Shown in pieces: positions 11,398 through 21,537 of a DNA stretch of 64,000 nucleotides. Within the stretch, counting starts at the first letter, position 1. Every line of letters begins with the position of its first letter. The stretch spans positions 6,372,839 to 6,436,838 of the forward strand of contig NC_018395.1 of the NCBI RefSeq assembly GCF_000208865.1, given 5' to 3'. Source of the stretch: Neospora caninum Liverpool (taxonomy: Eukaryota; Apicomplexa; Conoidasida; Eucoccidiorida; Sarcocystidae). The notes below the pieces were generated by a model. It had not been told where the DNA came from. It was given only the letters and a program-made list of their open reading frames with translations, and searched no databases. The position numbers and the translations under genes are program-made.

Positions 11398-13803
11398 GAG
11401 AGCGAGAGGGGAGTGGACGAGAGAGGACGTGTGTGGACGCAGGCCTGGGGCGCGGAAATTGGAGGTGGTGGTCAGATGCGGGGTGCGCGGGCGGGAGAGA
11501 GGGGGGAAAGCATCCGACATGTGTCCGTCGTGCAAAAGTGCTGATCCGAGGCTGCATTCGTGAACGCAAGGGGAAAACCGTTGCGAGACGAAGCGGGGGA
11601 AGAAAGAGAACTAGGAGCAGGATGCTAACTGTGTTTCGGCTCGATTCGCGTTCGAGTCTGTCTTTTAAAGTCAAGGGACGGAGCAGTTTGTGGCGGGGAG
11701 AGAAGAGATGGAGGACCGAACGACGCGAAAGCCAGCTGCGAAAGAACGAGGCACATGCACATATGTATGTTTTTGTAGCCGCTGCTATTTAGTGTATGCA
11801 GGTTTTTTTTGCTGCATGGAGGTCGGTGGCAGGGGGTTTAAGAGAGGTAGCGGGAGGGCGGCGCCCGAGAAGGCAAAACCATATGTCGAGAGCCCTCTCC
11901 CGACTCTCCCTCCTCGCAAAATCGAGCCGAGTGTCTCCCCTAGTTCCTTTGAAGGCGACGAAGGCACTGACATTGCCAACACGGGAAAGGGAAGCGAAGA
12001 CTGGAAGCGGAAATGTCACAGTAACGCCCCAAAGAGACAGCGAGAGGCTCAGGGCCTCTCTCTTCTCTGCATGTGTGGGCGTTGTCATGTGTCAGAGAGG
12101 TATGTGTAGCGAAGAATTATACAGTCGATTCGTGAACACATTCTGTAGGCGACAGATTTCGATGGGCTGGAGAGGCCGTTTCTTCCCCGTCAAATGCCAA
12201 TGTCGAGACTCGCCATGTCTTTCCGGTGGAGGGCGAGGCTCACACCTATGGCGAGCGTCTTACGATTCCCCGAAGCCCCTGTACAGAGGGCGGGACGCCT
12301 GGACGTATTTTTCGCAGTTTTCTCCGCACGCCGCGTGCGGCAGTTCTTTTCTCTCTCCACGAGGGCAGAAAAGCGAAACCAGGAGCGTGCCGGCGGGGAG
12401 GGGTTCAGAGGACTCGTCAAGCAGTAGGGAGAAGTCGTGGTCTTTCGCTGGGCGACAGCACGCAGCCGCAATCGATGTGCGCTCGGTGACAGCCAGGAGG
12501 CGAGCTGTGTGTGTGTGTGTCGCTGGAAGGGGGGAGTCTGTGGCGGAGCGTTCAGCCCGCGAGAGGCGGAGAGCGACTCGAGCGTGCCAAGGGCTCGAGA
12601 AGACTCACGACAGAGTGAGAGAGAAGAGAGGAACAAGAGGAGGTGAGGGAAGTGGGGAAGAAGGGACGAGAGAGGGTTGCCGTCGCTCGGGTGTTCTTCG
12701 CCGCTGCACACGTGGCACTATCGGCTTCGCTGCTGACCGGATACAGGAGTCAGTACAAGAGAGGCCACGCAGACGCTGAGAGAAACGCCACTTTCGTGAC
12801 GGGGACGAGAGACATGGAGAGGGTCGTGAACTAAGAAGCGAAGCAGTATCGCTTCTCGTGTATTTTTTCCACCGGTTTTCTCCTCCGTCGGTGTACTGGA
12901 ACAGATTGTCAGCGGGCCATATAGAGAACAGAGCCTCATATCTCGAGTGATCAAGTAAACCCTATCTCAACACCAGACTCACTTCCCGCCGGGCTCCCCG
13001 CTCCCGAGCTGGGGCCGGAGGAAGGCCGGTCGGACGAGAGAGAGCGCGACGGCAGAAGGACGCAGAGATATACGCGGAACAGCACACTTCAGCAGTGCGG
13101 ACCGAAAGGCACCTTTAGAACTACCCACGGCACACACACAGGCATGCGGTGTACCCAGAGGACCGCAGTGTTCAGTCGAGTGAGTTAGAAGTTACATGAT
13201 TGTGGGTCAACGATAAAACCTGCTTTCTCTCGCAAGCACACGTTCGCTTGAGACGAAAACCTCAACGGAGGACGGACAAACGAAAGGAGCTGGCAGGTCT
13301 TCAGTGTGGGTATGCCGTTGCCGGCAGAGGTCTTTTCCTGTGTTGGATGTCCTTCCTCAGCAAGAGAGCTACCGAGCTCTCTACGCGTGTCTGTGTAGGC
13401 CGCAAAAGTATCCGAGTGAAGGAACCGTGTTTTCGAGTCTGTTTCTGGAAGAAGAGCGAATCCACTGTACGGTTCGTCAGTCTGGCCGCCGTGTCACCGT
13501 TGCTGGGTTGAGTCTTTGTTCGGCTGAAAAAGCCACAGGAACTGGGCAAACAAAAGAACTAGTTGAATGTTCCCTTAAGCAGGTCCCTCTCCCAGGCAGC
13601 AGAAAGAAACTGATGTGTTGGGATGCCTGCTATGCTCAGATTCCACGTGTTTCCCCTGTTCTGTGATGGAGCGTCTTTTTGACGAAAAGCTCCAGAGCAG
13701 CACCGCTGGATCTTCTGCCCACGGACCCTTCCCCGACGCGTTCCAGCTTTCTTTAAAAACCTGGTCGCGAGGCGTACCCTCCCTCTTGTGTTGCTCTCCG
13801 TCG
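11398..13803. other. Convergent intergenic region (3' ends of the CELF-like and Stum-like genes)
   Basis: The plus-strand CELF-like gene and the minus-strand membrane-protein gene end towards each other here, so both 3' untranslated regions must lie in this interval. No ORF has convincing composition. An ATG-initiated 327-codon ORF at 11796..12779 is Arg/Ser/Gly-rich and recalls no known domain. No clear repeat or RNA gene was seen. Confidence 0.7.
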
Positions 13804-15015
13804 TCACAACAGAGAAGCAGCGACTTCGCGGCGCTCTCTTGATTCGAGCACCTCAACAGGTAGCAGACGTTCTGTTTGCTGCATCACAGGCTCTCCGTCT
13901 TCCACTTTGGGGTAAACCTCGCGCCCTCGCTCTGCTCCTAGAACTGGCCAAGCGGCGTCGAGAAGGTTGGGCGGCGAGTGGCTTTCTCCGTCGGTTTCCC
14001 TGAGAGCCCCGTCGGCGGAGTTCATCGGCTGCGGGGTCCGATTGATGTCTGCGTCGTCGATAGTCAGATGGTCCCCCTGTTCTGCTCCTCGCGTCTGAAT
14101 CTCTTTGCCGACCTTCTCATTGCGGTCGCCTTTTTCCAAGACGCCGTTACCCGGCTCTTGCGCGGGGCCTGCTGATTCGATGCTGACAAGACACTCCTCT
14201 TCGTCCTGTTGATTCCTCGACAGGCGCTTACCCACGTGCGACGGGCCCCCAGGATTGCTCGGGCCACAGTCGTGGATTTCCAGGTTCCCGTCGGCGGGGT
14301 GAAGCAAGAGGGGGCGAAGCGCTGCAGGGATCCCGAGACAGTGCGCTGTGTGGGCCGTGGTATGGGCGCCGGGGACTCCCACGCAAGCCTTGCCTAGCGT
14401 TTCTGGAACGGCTGCAACTGCAGCGAGGCTCGCCTGGTTCGAGTTTGGAACAGCGCCATCGCTTTCGAGGATCAGAACTTCCTGCTCGAACGCATGCTCT
14501 CTGTTGTACATTGCGTTCGCGGCGCCTGCGCCGTCTAACCGTTTCAAACCCTTCGATTCGGGGGCGTTCTCCTTTTCCTGGTCGTCTGCGGGTTGGTGTC
14601 GACAGGTCATCACAAGCACTTCCGTCGCGACTTCCTCTACTTCAGCGGCGGGGGCTGCGTTCTCCGACACTCCGGTCGACCCCTGTTCTGGGTCCGTTCC
14701 GTCTCCACTTTGAGGGGCTCTGTGGAAGTCTTGAGAGGCGCTCGCGTCGCGCTGACTCTGCCGAGGCTGCAGATCCAAGGGCGAAACAAAGAGTTCTGAG
14801 CCTTGAACGATCATGAGAACCCCCGTGACAATGGACCACACAATGCCTACTACGAGGAACGAAGTAAAGACCTGAACAATGCCCGACACGAGCAGGGGGC
14901 GCTTGCCAGTGGCGAGCCCGCAAACGAGCGCACCGGTCCCAACCGGGACAAGCAGATTGAGGATCCCTCCGATCACCAGCAACTGCCGGTCGCTCTGGGA
15001 GGGCAGGCGGGGAAC
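13804..15015 (-). CDS. Stum/SPEC3-like two-helix membrane protein (first exon unresolved)
   Basis: A terminal minus-strand exon of 403 codons plus stop starts after a good acceptor (tttccttcag) at 15016-15017. Its first residues, VPRLPSQSDRQLLVIGG, lead into two hydrophobic segments, ILNLLVPVGTGALVCGL and VFTSFLVVGIVWSIVTGVLM. The pattern (short basic/proline lead, LN.L.P..GT...G helix, then a G.VWSI..GV second helix) is that of the SPEC3/Stum family, small membrane proteins linked to cilia and mechanosensation in animals. The remaining roughly 320 residues are hydrophilic with no recognised domain. The exon opens at a codon boundary and has no ATG before the helices, so an upstream exon is needed. 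One candidate is an ATG directly followed by GTGAGG at 16848-16853, giving a phase-0 join, but this is unproven. Confidence 0.65.
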   Translation of the reverse strand, partial: VPRLPSQSDRQLLVIGGILNLLVPVGTGALVCGLATGKRPLLVSGIVQVFTSFLVVGIVWSIVTGVLMIVQGSELFVSPLDLQPRQSQRDASASQDFHRAPQSGDGTDPEQGSTGVSENAAPAAEVEEVATEVLVMTCRHQPADDQEKENAPESKGLKRLDGAGAANAMYNREHAFEQEVLILESDGAVPNSNQASLAAVAAVPETLGKACVGVPGAHTTAHTAHCLGIPAALRPLLLHPADGNLEIHDCGPSNPGGPSHVGKRLSRNQQDEEECLVSIESAGPAQEPGNGVLEKGDRNEKVGKEIQTRGAEQGDHLTIDDADINRTPQPMNSADGALRETDGESHSPPNLLDAAWPVLGAERGREVYPKVEDGEPVMQQTERLLPVEVLESRERREVAASLL

Positions 15016-18000
15016 CTGAAGGAAAGGGAAATTGCGGCAAAAACGGGGGGGAGGAACAGTAGGAAACGAATGTGCAGGTTATCAATGAACTTCCCGGACT
15101 GATTTAGCTAAGTGAGGGTCTCTGCGGGGCAATGCGTCTTCTTTGAGGCTGCGACTCCATTTCCCCGGGAAAAAGAACTGATTGTGGGCGAGAAGGAACC
15201 TTTCCCCTCAGTGTGTACGGCCGAGCTACAGAAACCGGGTAAGCGATGCGCTGCCTTGTGGAAGAACATCTGGCCCCGGGTTATAACTGAATCCCCCTTT
15301 CTCCTTTTGTTTTCAGGACCAGAATTACGAAACGGCTTGACGTCCAGAGCTCATACACTTCCGCGCTTCGTGTCCGTGAATAAAAAGCGGCATGCCACGC
15401 CAACGGTGGTCTTCTGTCGTCACAAGTGCACTCATAGATTAGCACTCTACTTGTGTTTCCTTCTGCAATTGCGTGGCTTCTTTTCTCTTATGTACAGCCC
15501 CGTCTCTCGATTTGTGTCCGGTAGAACGTGATCGTGAGAGGAGAGCGGCTGGTGTCCTGCGAGTCGCAGTTCGCAACTGAGTTTCATTACCCCGCAGCAC
15601 CACTCGATCTGCCTTGGGTTGTCCATGGCGGCGATGAGGCCTTTTTGCGCACAAAGCGCCTCGTTAAAATGTTCAGAAGAGGACTGTCAGAAACAGGTGC
15701 CACGCTGAGTTCCGCCCCACTCTCTCACAGGAAAAAAAAGGCGGTACTCATGCCAAGATTGAGGCACAGAGGAAGTTCCTATTCCTAAGGAGAACCTTTT
15801 GCCTACGTTGGGACGTTTCTATGGGTCTTTCGAAAGAGAAAACGCTTTTCGTTCTTGGTAACGGCGCCAAGAAAGCGGAGGGTCGAGTCATAGGCGGCCC
15901 CACAAATTCTAGCAGCGAAAAAACACTTCGTGGCAACATCATTATGATTACGTTGTCCGTGTTTCTCTCTTCCGGTATTTTATTCCGCTTGTGCGGCTAT
16001 GCCGTTGGGAGACGATTGTCCGACGTCTTCCGCGAAATCGCAAAAGAACAAGGCGGGGCGGCGCGAACCCAACGACCTTGCAGAACACACGTAGACGAAC
16101 CTGCGACTTCAGAACATGATAGATGCACACATGTCTCTATGTATACATACATACCTACATGTATGTGTACGCACATACACTACATATGCTGTACAGGAAC
16201 GACTTGTGGTCTTGCGCAACGCGTGCTGTCACTGTTGCATCTGCTGTCTGTTCAGAGGTTCCTAGCGCCCCATGGAGCAAGTTGTCTTTTCTCTGGCAAC
16301 AAGCGAGCGGGCGTACATTCTCAGTGCAACACACCGCTGAAGACAAGAATTCTATCGGGCAGTGTGCAGCCGGAAACCACGAACAGTCTTCACGAGAGTG
16401 TTCTTTTAAAAGCGGGTGAAGCCGTTTTAACCGAACTCCTCTCTTGTTTGTTGTACAACCGCAAGCTCAGAACGTCGCCTGCGACATGAGGGAAACAAAT
16501 GCTCCGAAATGAAAAAGAACGACGAGCCAACGTGTTCCTGGCTACGTCCCTATTTGTCAGATACACGTGTATATATATATATAGGGAGAGAGAGATCAGA
16601 AGCATGCTGTGAGGTAGATCAAATATGACAGGGTTGTTTCGGTACGCCACGTCCAACTGCACAGATTTATGCTCAGGCGATGCCTACCCGAGCAGTAGTC
16701 GTTGCTTCACACCTATAGTTCCACGCGCGGACTGCCGCACAGCCGAGGGTAGAGCGATTCTGGATGCGTAGACTTTCCGCCAGTCGTGTCAATTGTAACC
16801 GAGACGACGCTTGTGGCCTCGCTAGTTGGCAAGTTCCCTCACCATGTCAACACCCGAGCACACCAGGAAGTGCCTGTCGGGAGGTAGAGACGGGACTTGC
16901 ATTCAAAAGATCTCCTGTGTACCCGCCGAGAGAATCGAATGATTCCCACTCGAGCATGAGTGTTTTGACAGCTTCCCGTAGCTTTGTCCTCAGGTTCCTC
17001 GACTTTTTTTCCACCACTCCTCTGAGTCTTCTTCCCCCATCGACTGGCGTGTCTCTGACGACTTGACGGCGCAAGTAGAACGCGCTGCAGCCTTCTCTGG
17101 CGCTTCCCTCTCCCACCTTACGCAACACTCTGTTGCCTCGATCCCTGCGTCTTTCACAAACCCGTCTGTGTTCCTACAGCCATAGTTGCGCAGGAGAGAG
17201 ACAGCCTTTTTGCGAGCCGTTCTGTCGTGTGAGAATGAACAAAACAGCGATAGAGAACGTACTGGGACAGACGACGAGGCAGTTCGGAGGCGAACAGGGA
17301 TACTAGAAGAATACGCTCGTCATTCTGACGTGCGGCTTAACAGACACGCCTGTCTCTGCACGTCGCAGCTTTATACTCGAAACGACGCCTACCGCTCAAA
17401 CGCAATCGGCCAGCGTCTCCTTTCCACGTCATTCGTCCGTGGCAACCGCCCAACCTGAGGCAACGAAACATACACCAGTGGAGCGAAGTATACGACACGT
17501 CGAACTTTGCCGCACTGCTGGCCCTCTGCCCACATCCCGTTGAAGTCAATGTCTGGAAAATCCCTTTGCTTCCCCCTTGCCTTTCCTGTTTCTGTTCCAG
17601 GCTTCGTGCGCCCGAGCAGTTGGTGACCGAAACCGGTTCGCCACTGTCACACGCGTGGTTACGCGCGGGCGGCACCTGGCCGATGGCAGGAGTTTCCTCC
17701 GCCTGTCGGCAAAAGGCAAGCTTGGATTCCGGATTTTCCTCCAGAAAACGCATCTCCCTATTTCTTGCTCAGTCATTTGCGCACTTTCCTAACGGGGAAA
17801 GCGCCCCGTTCTTCCGGTCGAGCCGAGCAAGAACAATCGACTTGTGGCCGAAATGCCAGAAGACGCGCTCCGCTAGGCGTGCGGTGTCGCGCGCTCGTGT
17901 CTTGCTCCTGCTGGCCGTTGCCCAAAACTCACACTCGTCTTGTGCGCTGGGCAGCTGTGCGAGTTCCTCGAGAGGCGCGAGGTTCGGGATCACGCCGGGT

Positions 18001-18863
18001 TTCGATGTTTATTCGGGCTTGGGGAAGGATGCGCCGCGCTTCTCTTCTGGAAGAGCCCCGCGGTTTGCGTCTCGGCGTTTCGCGACAGTGTCGTCTTTGT
18101 CGTCCTCGTCCAAGTCAAGAGCGGTGCTCTGTAGACTTTCACACTTGGGGATCCTCAGAAGAAAGCCGAGAATTGACTGGCCAAATGTCACCTGCGGCGC
18201 GCGCTGTCTAGGCGCCAAACTACTCTTTGGCCATTTGACTCGGGTACAATTCGGGGAAGCGAGGCTCACCGGCGAAAGCGCTCTGTTAATGCGCCAGACT
18301 GCACGTGCGATACGCAATTGCAACTTTGGGACGAGAAATCTTTTTTGCCAAGTGTCGACTCCCCAAGAGGCGACCCGTTTTCTCGGCTGCTGAGGTCGGA
18401 CGCCGACACCCGACCTTCCCTCACGTTTTGTCACCGGGGCGACTTTTTCCGACCCCGTGCTCACTTGACGCGTTTTTTTCACCTGCGCTTGCCTCCGCTT
18501 TTTCTCTCGGTGTCCTCCTCCTTGCTGGCCTCGAACGAGTTACTGCCTCGGCCTCTTCGCTGCTCCTCCCCCGAGTCCACTCCTGTCCGGCTGGAGGCGC
18601 ACTGCTGTTGTCTCCGCCCTACACTCTTCTGTAACTGACCCGCGGAGAAACTGGCGGCTGTCTTCCCCTGTGCTCGCTCGACCTGCCTCTGTTTCTGATT
18701 TTGGCGCTTTCCCCTGCGACGACGAAGCCGAGGGAAGGTCCCAGAGAACACTGGAGGGCCGATATACAGGCAGGACAGGACTCTCGAAACGTCCTCCAAA
18801 TATAAGGCTCGTTCCGCAACTCGTTCTCGCCCCAGTTGCCTCTTTGCGTTTTTCTGCTTAACG
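15016..18863. other. Divergent intergenic region with unresolved 5' exon of the Stum-like gene
   Basis: The region between the minus-strand Stum-like exon and the plus-strand gene starting at 18864. It should contain the first exon and promoter of the former and the leader of the latter; 17.5-18.86 kb is increasingly C/T-rich on the plus strand, as seen before other starts here. The 275-codon ORF at 17566..18393 does not start with ATG and lies in this leader. A short TATATA run occurs near 16570. No RNA gene was recognised. Confidence 0.65.
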
Positions 18864-21537
18864 ATGGCGACTGCCGAACCTGGAACTCCCCCTCGGTCGG
18901 TCGACGCTTCTCGGGAGGCGCAATCCGAAGTTGGCCCGAGCGACTCCCAGGAGGGTGCCTGGACTCCCCAGTCTCTCCACTCGTCTCTTCCTAACTCGTC
19001 TTTGTGCCTGCGTCTCGCCGTTGCTTCCGCTTCCCGAGAAGGGAAACGAGATGAGGCCGTGCCGTCTTCGTCCCTTCCCACAACCGACTTTTTGCACTCC
19101 TCGCCGCAGGTCTCTTTCCGCGGTCAGCCTCGGCCCATTGGGACTCCGCGTACTGTCAGCTTCCAACTTCCCTCGCCGCAGTCGTCTCAATCCTCCGGCC
19201 GTCCTCGACTCCCCTCTTCGCGAGGTTCTCAGTTCCTTCCCCAGTCGACTTCGCCCTCTTCTCTGGCGCCCGCGTCGGCGCCCTCACGCTCCGCTTCGCC
19301 ACGCTATGCTCCCCTCCATTCGCCCAGTGCCCCATGTGTCTCAGGCCGACACACTTGGGCGGTTGAGCCCGGCCGTCCCTTCGGGTACTCGCTTTCTGCG
19401 CCGCTTCCACGCCGGTCTTTCGCCCCCCCGGCCGACGGAAATGGATCGGAGACAGACGCAGCCGCCCACGGCCTCGCGCGCAAGGCCTCGGACGGCGAGT
19501 CCGATTGCACCGACCAGTTGAACGAAGGCTCGACGGAGTCAGCCTCCTGCTGCAGCGCGCTTTGCAAGGGGTACAACGCGCCAACGAAATGGGAAGTCCA
19601 CGCCTTCTTCTCCTGCTCGCTCCTCGCCTTAGCCTGTGTGCTCTTTTGCGTGGGGCATATCGCTGCTGGCCTCGCTCTCTGCGCCGTCGCCGCCGTCGCT
19701 CTCTTCCTCGTTAGAGCCGAGCGTCACGCCCTCTCGCTCCATCTCCTCCTCGTCCTCACCGTCTGCGCATTTGCTCTCGCGACTGCCTGGGCGGTTCGCG
19801 AAGGACGCGAAATCGAGCGCACCGAGCTGCTGCGGAAACAGGAAACACTCTTCACTAAACACCTAGCTGCCCTCGAACAGCGGGCCGAGACCCTCAGGAC
19901 GTTGGGCGGGGGGACAGATGCGGAAGTCGCCCGAGAAAAAGAAGAAATCGAAGAACGAAAACGAACTGCTCTGTCCTTGCTCAGGCGGGCTGCACGCCAC
20001 ACACGGAAATACCTGACGGCTGCGAATGGAGAAACAAAGACCACGGAGAGAAGACGGCAAGACCAGTTCCTAGGTAAGAAGCCAAGAGACGGTGGGGACG
20101 CCTTTGATGCGGGGCTGGAGTCACGGTCCTGAGTTCGGAAGCAGTTGTAAAAGACTCTTCTCCCAGAAAGGAACCGTCAAGATGTTACCTGGCTTCGCCC
20201 TGTGGTGTACCGTCCGTCGCTCCCGGTTTTGTCTTCTGTCTCGCTTCTGCCAAGCTGCTCCTTCAGTCCGTTTTCTATCTTCGTTCCGCCTTGCGGTTGC
20301 TCCTGTGTCACCTGCCGCTCCACAATGAAAACCTCAAAGGGTCCGACCGTACACACCGTTCCCCTGCCGACCCCTCTCGTGTGCTCCAGTCTCTCGACCG
20401 GTGTCTTCTCTCTCTCTGCCTCTCCTACCCCGGCGAGTCCTTTTCCCATCCCGTCCTTCGGCTGCTCGGTCTCACTTTGCGTCTCCCGTCGCGCCCTTGC
20501 TCTCTGTGCCGCCCTCTTTCCCTCCAGCAAGCTTCGTCGCTGCCGTCTCGCTCCTTTTCGCCTTGTTCCTGTTGAACTTCGCGGTGGCGGGGTACCTCGG
20601 CTACTTACCCTTTTACTTCTTCGTGTACCAAAACGTCACGGTAGCCTTCTTTTCCTTCCGCGGCCTGTACGCCGGACTCCTGTGCGGGGCCACGCCAGCC
20701 ATCTGTTTCGTGCTCTTCTGCCTGAAAGCGTACGTCGCCGCCGGAGCGCTTCTTCCGCTGCTTATTCTCGCTCTGGGAATGGCCGTCGCTTCCCAAGTGA
20801 CGCCTTGCAGGCGCGCCAGAGCCCGCAAGCGGCCCTCGAGCTCGCCCTCGGAGTCGACGCTCTCGTCGGCTGGGGCGCAGTCTCCGAGCCCTGAGGAGCC
20901 CGAGCAGGCGGAGAAGAGGCGTCGGCGAAGCGCACAGGTGCGGCTGACGTTCGAGACGCTGCTCGTGGTTGTCACCGTCCTCACGATGGCCGTTCAGGGT
21001 CTCCTCTTAACCGACTGCGTCAAAGAACGAGGCGAGAAGAACACCGAAGACGCTCCTGGCGGCGCGGAGGCTCAAGACTCAGAGGCCCCCCAGCCCGTCC
21101 AGGACGTCCTGTCCCTCTACAGATCCGAGGCGCTCTTCAGTCTTCTTCTCTGCCAAGAACTCATTCTGTTGCTCTCGCTCCTCGCTCTTCTCCCGCGGCT
21201 TGTGGTGATGATCATGTGGCATCGAAAGACTCGGAAGAGAGCGCACGCCGGAGAGGCTCTGGGAGCGCGCGGCAAGACGCACCCGAGCTCGCTGACGCTT
21301 GTTCTCCTGGGAGCGCCGTGCCCCGCGAAGTCAGCAGAGAGCGACGGCGCGCGCGAGAGTCGCGGAAGTCCGGCGGAGGCTGGGGCGACACTACCGTTGC
21401 CTTCTAACGTTTTCGACATGGAAGAAGGACGGAGAAAAGCCCCCGTGAACCAGGAGCTTGACGAGGTGGAGGTCGAGTTGATTGGCAGATATGAGGTCCG
21501 GCGGAACAGGAAAGACGACACCTTCGATTTCCGGTAA
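18864..21537 (+). CDS. Multi-pass membrane protein with central coiled coil, family unknown
   Basis: Exons 18864..20073 and 20528..21537 join in phase 1 to 739 residues (donor TAG/GTAAGA, acceptor ttccctccag). The ATG lies in a good context (aacgATGGCG). Residues 1-245 are Ser/Pro-rich and probably disordered. Hydrophobic segments are at about 248-285 (two adjacent helices) and 292-312, followed by a charged coiled coil to about 385 with many Glu/Arg heptads, then about 404-438, 448-490 (two), 542-565 and 604-634, so roughly eight helices in all. The intron separates the coiled coil from the fourth hydrophobic block. The C-terminus is charged (DEVEVELIGRYEVRRNRK). I recognise no transporter or enzyme signature. 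The gene is on the same strand as its right-hand neighbour, another membrane protein with a Ser/Pro N-terminus, but they share no obvious sequence. Confidence 0.8.
20074..20527 (+). other. Intron of the coiled-coil membrane protein gene
   Basis: A 454-base pyrimidine-rich intron with GTAAGA donor and ccctccag acceptor. The downstream reading frame stays open leftwards through most of the intron, so a late alternative start or retained-intron product cannot be excluded. Phase agreement favours splicing. Confidence 0.6.

Noticed and set aside
10008..11792. 594-codon plus-strand ORF overlapping the CELF-like gene
   Set aside because: Out of frame with the clear WW and RRM3 domains over most of its length; Arg-rich alternative frame.
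11796..12779. ATG-initiated 327-codon ORF between convergent genes
   Set aside because: Composition is mixed and Arg/Ser/Gly-rich, no motif or splice context, and it lies where the 3' untranslated region of the CELF-like gene is expected. Not fully excluded.
17566..18393. 275-codon plus-strand ORF
   Set aside because: No true ATG at its start, no recognisable content, and it falls in the pyrimidine-rich leader of the gene starting at 18864.
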